Shown here: positions 27,383 through 36,292 of the stretch, one piece after another
Position numbering within the stretch: position 1 is the stretch's first letter
How the letters are laid out: every line of letters starts with the position of its first letter
Assembly (NCBI RefSeq): GCF_014646095.1
Contig: NZ_BMMU01000009.1
Location: 1 to 64,000 of the forward strand
DNA length: 64,000 bases
Source of the DNA: Streptomyces lacrimifluminis
GTDB taxonomy: Bacteria; Actinomycetota; Actinomycetes; Streptomycetales; Streptomycetaceae
Direction: 5' to 3'
Notes under the pieces: generated by a model
The model's database searches: none
What the model saw: the letters and a program-made list of their open reading frames with translations, nothing else
Told to the model about the DNA's origin: nothing
Translations under genes and position numbers: made by a program

Positions 27383-27706
27383 TCAGCCGATGTGCTCGGC
27401 GAGCTCGCGCTCCAGGGCCGCCTTCGGCTTGGCCCCGACGATGGTCTGTACGACCTCGCCGCCGACGTACACGTTCATCGTCGGGATGGACATCACGCCG
27501 TACTTGACGGCGGTGTCCGGGTTCTCGTCGATGTTGAGCTTGACGATCTCGATCTGCTCACCGTGCTCGGCGGCGATCGCCTCCAGGGAGGGGGCGAGCT
27601 GACGGCACGGGCCGCACCAGGGCGCCCAGAAGTCGACGAGCACGGGCTTGTCGCTCTTGAGGACGTCCTGTTCGAAGGAGTCGTCGGTGACGTTCTTGAG
27701 GGCCAT
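27383..27706 (-). CDS. trxA: thioredoxin
   Basis: A 107-residue thioredoxin with the active site FWAPWCGPCRQLAP, cis-proline motif MSIPTMNVY and typical length. It lies 55 bp downstream of the thioredoxin reductase in an arsC-arsT-trxA operon, so it probably recycles the thioredoxin-dependent ArsC encoded at the head of the operon. Confidence 0.93.
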   Translation of the reverse strand: MALKNVTDDSFEQDVLKSDKPVLVDFWAPWCGPCRQLAPSLEAIAAEHGEQIEIVKLNIDENPDTAVKYGVMSIPTMNVYVGGEVVQTIVGAKPKAALERELAEHIG

Positions 27707-27761
27707 GGTGACCTTCTCTTGCGGGTGTAAGCGGGGTTATACGTACGGGTCGTACGGGTGG

Positions 27762-28751
27762 TCAGACCGCGACTGCGGTCTTGTCCGGCTTGGGCGTCTG
27801 CTCGGCGTCCCCGAGGGCGGCGAGGTACTTCTCGGCGTCGAGGGCGGCGGCGCAGCCGGAGCCGGCCGCCGTGATGGCCTGGCGGTAGGTGTGATCGACG
27901 ACGTCGCCGGCGCCGAAGACACCGGGGATGTTCGTGCGGGTGGAGGGGGAGGCGACCTTGAGGTAGCCCTCGTCGTCCAGGTCGAGCTGGCCGGTGACCA
28001 GGTCGGTGCGCGGGTCGTGGCCGATGGCGACGAAGAGACCGGTGGCCGCGAGGCGGGAGGTCTCGCCGGTGACGGTGTCGCGCAGGGTGAGAGCGGCGAG
28101 TTTGCCGTCGGCCTCGTGGATCTCGGCGACCTCGCGCTGGAAGGCGAAGGAGATCTTCGGGTCGGCGAAGGCGCGGTCCTGCATGGACTTCGATGCGCGT
28201 AGGGTGTCGCGGCGGTGGACGATCGTCACCGACTTGGCGAAGCGGGAGAGGAAGGTGGCTTCCTCCATCGCGGTGTCGCCGCCGCCGACCACCACGATGT
28301 CGTGCTCGCGGAAGAAGAAACCGTCGCAGGTCGCGCAGTACGAGACACCCCGGCCGGACAGCGCGTCCTCGCCGGGCAGGCCCAGCTTGCGGTGCTGCGA
28401 GCCGGTCGCCACGATCACGGCCTTGGCGCGATGGATGGTCCCCGCGCTGTCGGTGACGGTCTTGACCGGGCCCGTGAGGTCGACCTCGACGATGTCGTCG
28501 GGGACGAGCTCGGCGCCGAAACGCTCGGCCTGGGCCCGCATGTTGTCCATCAGGTCCGGGCCCATGATGCCGTCGCGGAAGCCGGGGAAGTTCTCCACCT
28601 CGGTCGTCTGCACCAGCGCCCCGCCGGCCGTGACCGCGCCCTCGAAGACCAGCGGCTTCAGCGAGGCGCGGGCCGTGTAGAGGGCGGCGGTGTATCCGGC
28701 GGGGCCGGAGCCGACGACGATGACCTCGCGGACGTCCGTGCTCGTACTCAT
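27762..28751 (-). CDS. arsT: thioredoxin reductase ArsT
   Basis: A 329-residue flavoprotein from ATG 28751, overlapping the arsC stop. The FAD motif is [14 protein letters not shown], the redox site [11 protein letters not shown], the NADPH motif [15 protein letters not shown] and the second FAD motif [15 protein letters not shown]. It transfers electrons from NADPH to thioredoxin. The arrangement equals the arsCT part of the arsRBOCT system described on the Streptomyces linear plasmid pHZ227. Confidence 0.93.
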   Translation of the reverse strand: MSTSTDVREVIVVGSGPAGYTAALYTARASLKPLVFEGAVTAGGALVQTTEVENFPGFRDGIMGPDLMDNMRAQAERFGAELVPDDIVEVDLTGPVKTVTDSAGTIHRAKAVIVATGSQHRKLGLPGEDALSGRGVSYCATCDGFFFREHDIVVVGGGDTAMEEATFLSRFAKSVTIVHRRDTLRASKSMQDRAFADPKISFAFQREVAEIHEADGKLAALTLRDTVTGETSRLAATGLFVAIGHDPRTDLVTGQLDLDDEGYLKVASPSTRTNIPGVFGAGDVVDHTYRQAITAAGSGCAAALDAEKYLAALGDAEQTPKPDKTAVAV

Positions 28752-29161
28752 GCGGTCGGCTCCGGCGCGATCTCCTTGATCAGGCCCTCGATGAGCACCT
28801 TGATCTCGTCCCGGATCGGACGTACGGCCTCCACGCCCTGGCCCGCCGGGTCCTCCAGCTGCCAGTCCAGGTACCGCTTGCCGGGGAAGACGGGGCAGGT
28901 GTCGCCGCAGCCCATGGTGATGCAGACGTCGGACTCCTTCACGGCATCGACCGTGAGCATCTTCGGGACCTCGGCGGAGATGTCGATGCCGACCTCGGCC
29001 ATGGCCTCGACGGCGGCCGGGTTGACGCCGGCGCCCGGGTTCGAGCCGGCGGAGCGGACCTCGACGCGGTCCCCGGCCAGGTGGGTCAGCCACGCGGCGG
29101 CCATCTGGGAGCGGCCGGCGTTGTGGACGCAGACGAAGAGCACGGAGGGCTTGTCGGACAT
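28748..29161 (-). CDS. arsC: arsenate reductase ArsC, thioredoxin type
   Basis: A 137-residue LMW-phosphatase-fold protein. The catalytic loop is [15 protein letters not shown]; the redox cysteines are in [18 protein letters not shown]. It lacks the helical N-terminal domain of the other ArsC. It is translationally coupled to arsT, consistent with thioredoxin as electron donor, and divergent from arsR. Confidence 0.93.
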   Translation of the reverse strand: MSDKPSVLFVCVHNAGRSQMAAAWLTHLAGDRVEVRSAGSNPGAGVNPAAVEAMAEVGIDISAEVPKMLTVDAVKESDVCITMGCGDTCPVFPGKRYLDWQLEDPAGQGVEAVRPIRDEIKVLIEGLIKEIAPEPTA

Positions 29162-29231
29162 CAGGAGGTCTCTCTTGTCTCACGACGGCATCAGGTGCAA
29201 ATGAACTCAGCACCCGGTGGTGTCAGCCACC

Positions 29232-29251
29232 ACTGATGTGAGAGTATCAGT
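29232..29251. promoter_or_regulatory. putative ArsR operator at the divergent arsC/arsR promoter
   Basis: ACTGAT-N8-ATCAGT is a perfect inverted repeat directly before the arsR start, in the 92-bp divergent region. Its position fits autorepression. Its sequence differs from the CTATG-type operators of the other ars operons. Confidence 0.55.
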
Positions 29252-29253
29252 CC

Positions 29254-29562
29254 ATGATGACGTCAGTCGACACTGATCTGATGCGAGTCCTCGCCGACCC
29301 GCTCCGCCTCCAGATCGTCACCCTCCTCGCCAAGGAGACGCTCTGCTCCACGCACCTGATCGAAGAGACCGGTGCGAAGCAGACCAACGTCTCCAACCAC
29401 CTGAGAGTGCTGCGCGAGGCCGGGGTGGTCGAGACGGAACCGTGCGGCCGATACACGTACTACAAGCTGCGCCACGACGTCATCGCCTCACTCGCCGGCC
29501 AGTTCGCCGACCTGGCCGCGTCCGCTCGCAATGCCGCCGAAAACAAGAGGGCCTGCCCGTGA
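29254..29562 (+). CDS. arsR: ArsR-family repressor
   Basis: A 102-residue winged helix: MRVLADPLRLQIVTLLAKE, TNVSNHLRVLREAGVVE and YTYYKLRHD. It lacks the CVC pair; cysteines occur at TLCSTH, EPCGRY and the C-terminal RACP, so the arsenic site must be built differently. Its stop overlaps the acr3 start (GTGA). No good ribosome-binding site precedes it. Confidence 0.88.
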   Translation: MMTSVDTDLMRVLADPLRLQIVTLLAKETLCSTHLIEETGAKQTNVSNHLRVLREAGVVETEPCGRYTYYKLRHDVIASLAGQFADLAASARNAAENKRACP

Positions 29563-30665
29563 CCCCCACTGAAACAGCCGCGACCACCGAGGAGCCCTCG
29601 GTCGTCGCGAAGCTGTCGACGCTCGACCGCTTCCTCGCCGTCTGGATCCTTGTCGCCATGGCCCTGGGCCTCGGCCTCGGTCGCGCCATCCCCGGCCTGA
29701 ACGACGCTCTGGCCAAGGTCGAGATCGGCGGCATCTCCCTGCCGATCGCCGTCGGCCTGCTGATCATGATGTACCCGGTCCTGGCCAAGGTCCGTTACGA
29801 CAAGCTCGACGCCGTCACCGGCGACCGCAAGCTGATGGTCTCCTCGCTGGTCATCAATTGGATCGTCGGCCCGGCCATCATGTTCGCGCTGGCCTGGATC
29901 TTCCTTCCGGACCTGCCCGAGTACCGCACCGGCCTGATCATCGTCGGGCTCGCCCGCTGCATCGCCATGGTCATCATCTGGAACGACCTGGCCTGCGGCG
30001 ACCGCGAGGCGGCGGCCGTTCTCGTCGCCCTCAACTCGGTCTTCCAGGTCATCGCGTTCGGCCTGCTGGGCTGGCTGTACCTCGACCTGCTGCCGGGCTG
30101 GCTCGGCCTGGGTGATGGCGAGCGCCTGGACATCTCCATGTGGAAGATCGCCCTGAACGTCGTCATCTTCCTCGGCGTCCCGCTGCTGGCCGGGTTCCTC
30201 ACCCGCCGCATCGGGGAGAAGAAGCTCGGCCAGGAGAAGTACGAGTCCGACTTCCTCCCGAAGATCGGCCCGTGGGCCCTGTACGGCCTGCTCTTCACGA
30301 TCGTCATCCTCTTCGCCCTGCAGGGAAAGACGATCACCTCCCAGCCGCTCGACGTGGCCCGCATCGCGCTCCCGCTGCTGGTGTACTTCGCGATCATGTG
30401 GTTCGGCACGTTCGCGCTGGGCAAGGCCATCGGCCTCGCCTACGACCGCACGGCGACCCTCGCCTTCACCGCGGCCGGCAACAACTTCGAGCTGGCCATC
30501 GCGGTAGCCATCGGCACCTTCGGCGTCACCTCCGGCCAGGCTCTCTCCGGTGTGGTCGGTCCGCTGATCGAGGTGCCGGTGCTGGTGGCGCTCGTCTACG
30601 TGTCCCTTGCCTGGCGCAAGAAGTTCACCGCCCGCGACGCCGAGCCGCTGGAGGCAACGCGGTGA
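29559..30665 (+). CDS. arsB: ACR3-type arsenite efflux permease
   Basis: A 368-residue protein with about ten membrane helices from GTG 29559. Functional motifs are VGLARCIAMVIIWNDLACGD, with the conserved cysteine, and AAGNNFELAIAVAIG, with the conserved glutamate. It exports arsenite using the proton gradient. It is called arsB by analogy with the pHZ227 operon but belongs to the ACR3 family. Confidence 0.93.
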   Translation: MTPTETAATTEEPSVVAKLSTLDRFLAVWILVAMALGLGLGRAIPGLNDALAKVEIGGISLPIAVGLLIMMYPVLAKVRYDKLDAVTGDRKLMVSSLVINWIVGPAIMFALAWIFLPDLPEYRTGLIIVGLARCIAMVIIWNDLACGDREAAAVLVALNSVFQVIAFGLLGWLYLDLLPGWLGLGDGERLDISMWKIALNVVIFLGVPLLAGFLTRRIGEKKLGQEKYESDFLPKIGPWALYGLLFTIVILFALQGKTITSQPLDVARIALPLLVYFAIMWFGTFALGKAIGLAYDRTATLAFTAAGNNFELAIAVAIGTFGVTSGQALSGVVGPLIEVPVLVALVYVSLAWRKKFTARDAEPLEATR

Positions 30666-30913
30666 ACTGTCTGGACTGCGCCGACATCGGTGCGCAGGTC
30701 GCCGCGGTCGGCGTCTGCAGCCAGTGCGGAGCCGCCGTGTGCGCCGTCCACTGCGAAATCTCACAACAGTTCCTGACCTGTACGAAGCCAATCTCACGAA
30801 CGCATGTCACCGACCCGCCGGTGCGGCGGCTGCTGTGCGGGCCGTGTGCCGGTGCACACCGCGCCCACGCGGCATGCTGCCCGCAGTCCGCGACCACCAT
30901 CCACACCTCGTGA
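30662..30913 (+). CDS. DUF2180 cysteine-rich small protein
   Basis: An 83-residue protein beginning MNCLDC, with further CxxC and CC groups (CSQCGAAVC, CGPCAGAHRAHAACC) and histidines. It resembles DUF2180 zinc-finger-like proteins. It overlaps both acr3 and arsO by GTGA, so it is fully embedded in the arsenic operon. It may bind zinc or arsenite, for instance as a metallochaperone for the pump; this is inference. Confidence 0.7.
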   Translation: MNCLDCADIGAQVAAVGVCSQCGAAVCAVHCEISQQFLTCTKPISRTHVTDPPVRRLLCGPCAGAHRAHAACCPQSATTIHTS

Positions 30914-31980
30914 CGCACACCCGGTCCGCGCAGGTGGTGGTGATCGGCGGCGGTCAAGCCGGCCTCGCCGCCGGCTACCACCTGCGCCGCCTCGGCCTGG
31001 ACTTCGTCATCCTCGACGCCCAGGCCGAGCCGGGTGGCGCCTGGCAACACGCCTGGGACTCCCTGCACCTGTTCTCCCCGGCCGCGTACTCGTCGCTGCC
31101 GGGGCGACCTATGCCGGTCCAGACGGGCGAGACGTACCCCGAGGCGGGCCATGTGGTCGGCTATCTCACGGAGTACGAGCGCCGGTACGAGCTGCCGGTG
31201 CACCGGCCCGTGCGCGTCCTCGGGGTCCACCGGGACGGCGCACTCCTGCACGTCGAGACTGATTCCGGTGGCTGGCGCGCCCAGGCCGTCATCAGCGCCA
31301 CCGGTACCTGGTGGCGCCCCTTCCTGCCTGCCGTCCCGGGGCGTGCCGAGTTCGTCGGGCGCCAGCTGCACACCGTCGAGTACCGCAGCCCGCGCGACTT
31401 CGCCGGGCAACGCGTCATCGTGGTCGGCGGCGGCAACTCCGGCGCGCAGATCGCCGCCGACCTTGCCTACGACACCGAACTGACCTGGGTCACCCAACGC
31501 CCGCCCCGCTTCCTCGCCGACGACATCGACGGCCGCGCCCTGTTCGACGTGGCCACCGCCCGCCGCCGTGCCCTGGACGAGGGCCGCACCGACACCGAAG
31601 GCGTGATGTCACTGGGCGACATCGTCGCCGTACCGCCGGTGCGGGAGGCCCGGGACGCCGGGCTGCTGAAGGTGTCGCCCATGTTCGTCCGCCTGGACCG
31701 CGACGGGATCGTCTGGGCCGACGGCACCCGAGCTCCGGCGGACGCGGTCATCTGGTGCACCGGCTTCCGCCCGGCCCTCTCGCACCTCGCACCCCTGGGC
31801 CTGCGCGGCCCGCGCGGTCACATCCCCACCGCGGGGACACGCGCTCTTGGCGAACCGCGCCTGCACCTGCTCGGCTACGGCGACTGGACCGGCCCCGCCT
31901 CCGCCACCCTCATCGGCGTGGGCCGCCCCGCCCGCGACGCGGCCCGCGAGATCGCCGAACTCCTCATGTCAGGAGGGTGA
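30910..31980 (+). CDS. arsO: ArsO-type flavin monooxygenase
   Basis: A 356-residue flavoprotein from GTG 30910. The FAD motif is VVVIGGGQAGLAAGYHL, followed by WDSLHLFSPAAYSSLPG, a second Rossmann motif VIVVGGGNSGAQIAADL and ATGTWWRP. The class B FMO-like form next to arsRB matches ArsO of streptomycete arsRBOCT clusters. The exact reaction of ArsO has not been settled. It ends 11 bp from the convergent pstS-like gene. Confidence 0.85.
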   Translation: MTHTRSAQVVVIGGGQAGLAAGYHLRRLGLDFVILDAQAEPGGAWQHAWDSLHLFSPAAYSSLPGRPMPVQTGETYPEAGHVVGYLTEYERRYELPVHRPVRVLGVHRDGALLHVETDSGGWRAQAVISATGTWWRPFLPAVPGRAEFVGRQLHTVEYRSPRDFAGQRVIVVGGGNSGAQIAADLAYDTELTWVTQRPPRFLADDIDGRALFDVATARRRALDEGRTDTEGVMSLGDIVAVPPVREARDAGLLKVSPMFVRLDRDGIVWADGTRAPADAVIWCTGFRPALSHLAPLGLRGPRGHIPTAGTRALGEPRLHLLGYGDWTGPASATLIGVGRPARDAAREIAELLMSGG

Positions 31981-31991
31981 TTCGTACGCCG

Positions 31992-33131
31992 TCAGCTCAA
32001 GTCGCCGACGACTCTGCGTACTTCGGCCGCCACGGACTCCGGCAGCGGCGCGCAGCCAAGTTCGGCCAGTGACTGCTGGCCCTCGTTGCTTGCGACATAG
32101 GTCAGGAACGACTTGAGGGCGGGCAGGGTCTCGGCCCGGTTGCCCCGGTCGCACACGATCTCGTAGCTGACCAGGACGATCGGATAGGCGCCCGCGACGG
32201 AGGTCCTGTAGTCGAACCTCAGCGGCATGTCCTTGCCCGTGCCGACCACTGTGGCGCCAGCGATACCCGCCGCCGCGGTCTGTTCGGTCGCCGCCACGGG
32301 TTCGGCCGCCCCTGTGTCGATGCGGACCGTCCGCAGCTCACGGGTGGCGGCGAACGAGAGCTCGAAGTAGCCGATGGACCCCGCCGTCGAGCCGACGGCG
32401 GACGCCACCGCGGCGGAGCCTGACGCGGAGGCGCTCTCCGTCCCCTGCCATATCAACTCCGCCTGGTACGGCCACGCCTTCGGAGCCGCACCCGCGAGAT
32501 ACGCCTGGAAGTTCTGGGTCGTACCCGTGTAGCCGGACTGGTGCACGGGACGGATGCGCAGGGAGGGCAGCTCGACGCCGGGGTTCAGCTTCCGGATGGC
32601 CGGATCGTCCCAGGTGGTGATCCGGGCGTCGAAGACTTTGGCGAGCGTCGTGGCGTCCAGCGTCAGGTTCTTGACGCCGGGTATGTGATAGCCGACCGCG
32701 ATCGGAACGCCCACCATGGGCAGGCTGACGGCCCGCCCGCCCGGGCACACACCGTCCACGGGCTTGGGGTCCTGCGTGCCGACCGGGCTGTCGGCGCCGC
32801 CGAACGCGGTGTACCCCTGGAGGAACTGGCCGACTCCGCCACCGGTGCCCACCGGGTTGTAGGCGATCCGCACTGGCGGGCACGTCTGCTGGTACTGCCT
32901 GATCCAGTACGACATGGCGTTCGCCTGGGCGGTCGATCCCGAGCCGGGCAGCCGCCCCGTCCGGGCGCAGTCGATGTCGGCCACGGACTTGACGGTGACG
33001 GTCGTACGGTCATCGCCACTGACCGGATCGCCGAATCCGCAGCCCGCCACCAGCAACAGACCCACCGCGAGCCCGGCAACGGCGGCCGGAGTGCCCAGGC
33101 GGCTCCTGCGTGTCCCAGTTCGACGCTGCAC
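31992..33131 (-). CDS. orphan PstS-like phosphate-binding lipoprotein
   Basis: A 379-residue protein from GTG 33131, with GAGGGGG upstream. The lipobox is LLLVAGC (about residues 24-30). Pocket motifs are LPGSGSTAQANAM, VGTGGGVGQF, FGGADSPVG and QSGYTGTTQNFQAYL. The last differs from the usual SGT loop. No permease is adjacent, but it may feed the pstCAB operon at 24.5 kb, which has no PstS. It is divergent from the phytase gene, which would supply its substrate. Confidence 0.85.
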   Translation of the reverse strand: MQRRTGTRRSRLGTPAAVAGLAVGLLLVAGCGFGDPVSGDDRTTVTVKSVADIDCARTGRLPGSGSTAQANAMSYWIRQYQQTCPPVRIAYNPVGTGGGVGQFLQGYTAFGGADSPVGTQDPKPVDGVCPGGRAVSLPMVGVPIAVGYHIPGVKNLTLDATTLAKVFDARITTWDDPAIRKLNPGVELPSLRIRPVHQSGYTGTTQNFQAYLAGAAPKAWPYQAELIWQGTESASASGSAAVASAVGSTAGSIGYFELSFAATRELRTVRIDTGAAEPVAATEQTAAAGIAGATVVGTGKDMPLRFDYRTSVAGAYPIVLVSYEIVCDRGNRAETLPALKSFLTYVASNEGQQSLAELGCAPLPESVAAEVRRVVGDLS

Positions 33132-33353
33132 CGCTGCCCCCTCACGTCACTGCGAACAGAACATAGATGCTTACCGATGTTTTGTGTGGCCGGACCACAC
33201 CTACGCGAACTTCAGTTGACGCACTGCCGTACTCCCCATGGCGGCTCGGACAGACCGCAGCCTTCTCCGCGCAAGCTTCCCCAAGCACTATCGGCATGTC
33301 CGCGACAGCCCCGAAAGAGGGTCTGCCAGGTCCCCGACAGTAAGGAAGCGCCT

Positions 33354-34667
33354 GTGAGAACGACGCACCGCACCCCGCGAAGAGCCGCAGCACTCGCCTC
33401 GGGCATCGCGCTGATCGCCCTCCTCGCCGCAGCCCCTTCAGAGGCGACCGGTCTGCCGACGGTGACCGCGACCAGCGAGACCGCCGCCCTCTACGACGAC
33501 GAGGCGGGGGGCAACTCCGACGCGGACGACCCGGCGATCTGGCGCAACGCCGCCGATCCCGGTCGCAGTCTCGTCGTCGCCACCGCCAAGGAGGGCGGTC
33601 TGCGGGTCTACGACCTGGACGCACACCTGGTGCAGTCACTGCCCGCCCCGCACCCACCCGCCGAGGATGACGCCCCGGGCCGTTTCAACAACGTCGACCT
33701 CGTCTCCGGTCTGCGCACGACGTCCGGCCGGACCGACGTGGTGGTGGTGAGCGACCGGGGCAACGACCGCCTGCGGATCTACCGCGTCGACCCGTCGCAG
33801 CCGGGCGGCCCGCTGACGGACATCACCGACCCGGCCGCCGCCCCGGTGTTCTCCGCCGACCAGGCCGAGATCAACGACCAGCGGACCGCGTACGGCCTGG
33901 CCACCTGGACGAACAAGGCCACCGGACGCACGTACGCACTGGTCAGCCGGCGCGAACGCACCCGCCTCGCCCTCCTCGAACTCACCCCGGCCGCGGGCGG
34001 CAAGGTCGGCTACCGCAAGGTCCGCACCCTCGACCTGCCGTCCTCCTTCCGTCTGCCGAACGGCACGTCGTGGAGCCCCTGCCTGGAGCCCGGCGAACTC
34101 CCGCAGGTCGAGGGCATGGTTGTCGACCCGGCCACCGGCACCCTCTACGCCGGCCAGGAGGACATCGGCATCTGGCGACTGCGCGCCGACCTCACCGGCA
34201 AGCCGGTCCTGGTGGACAAGGTCAAGGAGTACGGCGTTCCCGGCGCCTACGACGAGGAGACCGAGGAGTGCACGCCGGGCTCCGACCCCGGCTACGGCGG
34301 CAAGCACCTCGCGGCCGACGTCGAGGGCCTGACCCTGTTCCAGGAACGGGACGGCGACGGCTACCTGCTCGCCTCCGGCCAGGGCGACAACACCTTCGCC
34401 CTGTACGACCGTGAGGTGAGCGAGGGCAACGAGTACGAGGGCGGATTCCGGATCGGAGCCGCGACGCAGACGCTCGACAGCGTGGAGGAGTGCGACGGCG
34501 CCGCTGTCCTCAACGCCCCGCTGGGGGCTCGTTACCCGCGCGGCCTGCTCGTCGTCCAGGACGGTCAGGAGGCCCCGGGGGTGCCGGACGGGGAGGGCGG
34601 CACGCGCACGGCGACCGGGTTCAAGTTCGTCGACCTCGGCGCCGTGGTGGACGCCGCCCGCATGTGA
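33354..34667 (+). CDS. secreted beta-propeller phytase
   Basis: A 437-residue protein from GTG 33354, with AAGGAAG upstream. A Sec signal peptide (ALASGIALIALLAAAPSEA) is followed by beta-propeller phytase motifs: DADDPAIWRNAADPGRSLVV, TAKEGGLRVYDLDA, NNVDLVSG, VEGMVVDPATGTLYAGQEDIGIW, ADVEGLTLF and LLASGQGDNTFALYDR. These calcium-dependent enzymes release phosphate from phytate. It is divergent from the orphan PstS, an apparent release-and-capture pair. Confidence 0.9.
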   Translation: MRTTHRTPRRAAALASGIALIALLAAAPSEATGLPTVTATSETAALYDDEAGGNSDADDPAIWRNAADPGRSLVVATAKEGGLRVYDLDAHLVQSLPAPHPPAEDDAPGRFNNVDLVSGLRTTSGRTDVVVVSDRGNDRLRIYRVDPSQPGGPLTDITDPAAAPVFSADQAEINDQRTAYGLATWTNKATGRTYALVSRRERTRLALLELTPAAGGKVGYRKVRTLDLPSSFRLPNGTSWSPCLEPGELPQVEGMVVDPATGTLYAGQEDIGIWRLRADLTGKPVLVDKVKEYGVPGAYDEETEECTPGSDPGYGGKHLAADVEGLTLFQERDGDGYLLASGQGDNTFALYDREVSEGNEYEGGFRIGAATQTLDSVEECDGAAVLNAPLGARYPRGLLVVQDGQEAPGVPDGEGGTRTATGFKFVDLGAVVDAARM

Positions 34668-34673
34668 CCGTCT

Positions 34674-34703
34674 ACGGCCGCCGGGCGCATTCCCGGCGGC
34701 CGT
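34674..34703. terminator. bidirectional terminator
   Basis: ACGGCCGCCGGG (34674-34685) pairs perfectly with CCCGGCGGCCGT (34692-34703), loop six bases, between convergent phytase and arsR genes. Confidence 0.75.
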
Positions 34704-34712
34704 ACTCGCTGC

Positions 34713-35081
34713 TCAGCCCAGATTGCCGAGCATCTTCCCCAGGGCTGCCACCACCGACGGCTCCACCCGGTAGTACACCCACGTACCGCGCCGCTCGGAA
34801 GTGAGCAGACCGGCCTCCCTGAGCTTCTTCAGGTGGTGGGAGACGGTCGGCTGGGAGACCCCGACGTCGGAGATGTCGCACACGCACGCCTCGCCGCCCG
34901 CATGCGAGGCGACCGCCGAGAACAGCCGCAGCCGGACAGGGTCGCCGAGTGCCTTGAACATCCGGGCGGTCCGCTCGGCCTCCTCAGCGGTGAACGGCCG
35001 CTCCGTCAGCGGCGGGCAGCACGGCACCACAGCCTCGGGGGCCTCGGGTTCCAGCAGCGGCAGCACCTTGAGGTTCGACAT
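34713..35081 (-). CDS. arsR: third ArsR-family repressor, CVC type
   Basis: A 122-residue winged helix: MFKALGDPVRLRLFSAVASHA, GEACVCDISDVG, QPTVSHHLKKLREAGLL and TWVYYRVEPSVV. It has the CVC arsenic site plus an N-terminal VPCCPP that may add thiols. No ribosome-binding site precedes ATG 35081; the operator-like GTCTATGTTGAC begins three bases upstream, so the mRNA may be leaderless. Confidence 0.88.
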   Translation of the reverse strand: MSNLKVLPLLEPEAPEAVVPCCPPLTERPFTAEEAERTARMFKALGDPVRLRLFSAVASHAGGEACVCDISDVGVSQPTVSHHLKKLREAGLLTSERRGTWVYYRVEPSVVAALGKMLGNLG

Positions 35082-35083
35082 AT

Positions 35084-35104
35084 GTCTATGTTGACACACG
35101 TCAA
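35084..35104. promoter_or_regulatory. putative ArsR operator between arsR and arsO
   Basis: GTCTATGTTGAC (35084-35095) overlaps an inverted repeat TTGAC-ACAC-GTCAA (35091-35104). The same 12-mer occurs at 36212-36223 between arsO and the next flavoprotein gene. Confidence 0.55.
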
Positions 35105-35131
35105 ACCAGTGCGGCCGGGATGGTGGATCGA

Positions 35132-36187
35132 TCAGTGCCGGTGCAGACGGGCGGCAAGGCGGTGGGCCACGCGGGCCGCGTCCCGGCCGACCCCGCGCAG
35201 GGAGTTCGAGGACAGGCTCCGCTGCCATTCCAGGCCGACGTACGCCAGCCCCGGATGCGTCAGGGGCAACCCTTCGCGGTGAAGGGGGTGCCCGTGCTCG
35301 TCGAGTGCGCCCAGCGAGGCGAGGTATGGCAGGTCGGGACGGTAGCCGGTGGCCAACAGGATCGTGTCGACCGCCTCGGTGCTGCCGTCGGCCCAGGTCA
35401 CCTTGATGCCGTCGATGCCGGTGAACACCGGGCGCCGGTCCGGGGCACCGGCCGCGACCGCGGCCCGGTAACGGCCGTCGTCGATGACCGGTTGCGTGGG
35501 CGGCGTGCGCAGGAACCGGCCAACGGGGAGCGTGTCCAGCCCCGTGCGGGTCAGCCACCAGTGCAGGTCACGGCCCAGGGTGCGCCGGCGGGCGAAGCGG
35601 ACAGGATGCCGTGCCGCCAGGGTGACACGGGCCTGCGCGGCCAGTTCGGCGGCGATCTGCACGGCGGAGTTCCCTGCCCCGACGACCACTATCCGCTGCC
35701 CGGCGTACGGCTCGGGCGTTCGGTACTCGGCCGCGTGCAGCACCGAGCCGGTGAAGCCCTCCAGCCCGGGAAGCGCCGGGTGATGGGGGCGGCCGAAGGT
35801 GCCGGATGCCGCGACCACGGCCCGCGTGGACAGGCGGTCGCCGTCTTCGAGAGTGAGGGCGAAGCCGCTGTTGTCTGCTCGCACTTCCCGTACGCGGGTC
35901 CCTGTACGGATGTCGGCGTCCAGGTGCTCGGCGTATCGCAGCAGATAGGCGACGACCTCGTCCCGGTGCGGGTAGCGGTCCGGGTCGCCCCCGAAGGGCA
36001 TGCCAGGCAGGGCGCTGTACCCGGCGGGAGAGAAGAGGGTGAGGCTGTCGTAGTAGCGCGGCCACGACCCGGACGTCTCCGTGGACGCCTCCAGCACCAC
36101 AGGCTGAAGCCCCTGCCGGAGAAGGGCGTGCGCGGTGGCCAGTCCGGACTGGCCACCCCCGATCACTGCGACATCGATGCGCTCCAT
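35132..36187 (-). CDS. arsO: second ArsO-like flavin monooxygenase
   Basis: A 351-residue flavoprotein from ATG 36187. It has VAVIGGGQSGLATAHALL, YYDSLTLFSPAGYSALPG, ASGTFGRPHHPALPG, IVVVGAGNSAVQIAAEL and ATGYRPDLPYL, the same architecture as the ArsO at 30.9 kb. It points toward arsR, with an ArsR-type operator motif upstream of its start at 36212. Redundancy with the first ArsO suggests merging of two ars clusters. Confidence 0.82.
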   Translation of the reverse strand: MERIDVAVIGGGQSGLATAHALLRQGLQPVVLEASTETSGSWPRYYDSLTLFSPAGYSALPGMPFGGDPDRYPHRDEVVAYLLRYAEHLDADIRTGTRVREVRADNSGFALTLEDGDRLSTRAVVAASGTFGRPHHPALPGLEGFTGSVLHAAEYRTPEPYAGQRIVVVGAGNSAVQIAAELAAQARVTLAARHPVRFARRRTLGRDLHWWLTRTGLDTLPVGRFLRTPPTQPVIDDGRYRAAVAAGAPDRRPVFTGIDGIKVTWADGSTEAVDTILLATGYRPDLPYLASLGALDEHGHPLHREGLPLTHPGLAYVGLEWQRSLSSNSLRGVGRDAARVAHRLAARLHRH

Positions 36188-36211
36188 GTGCGATCCCCGA
36201 GTTCGATGAGT

Positions 36212-36223
36212 GTCTATGTTGAC
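36212..36223. promoter_or_regulatory. second copy of the GTCTATGTTGAC operator motif
   Basis: The 12-mer is identical to 35084-35095 and lies in the divergent promoter of arsO (minus) and the Cys-tailed flavoprotein (plus). It suggests that one ArsR controls the whole 34.7-38.9 kb block. Confidence 0.55.
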
Positions 36224-36292
36224 GTTTATCGAATCAGGTGGCATGCTGGCAGCGCAAGAGATCGACGGATGTCGAAGCAAAGGGGAAGTCCA

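Noticed and set aside
33132-33353. PHO box between the orphan pstS and phytase genes
   Set aside because: Single GTTC-like hexamers occur but no two units fall in an 11-bp phase, so I do not claim a site.
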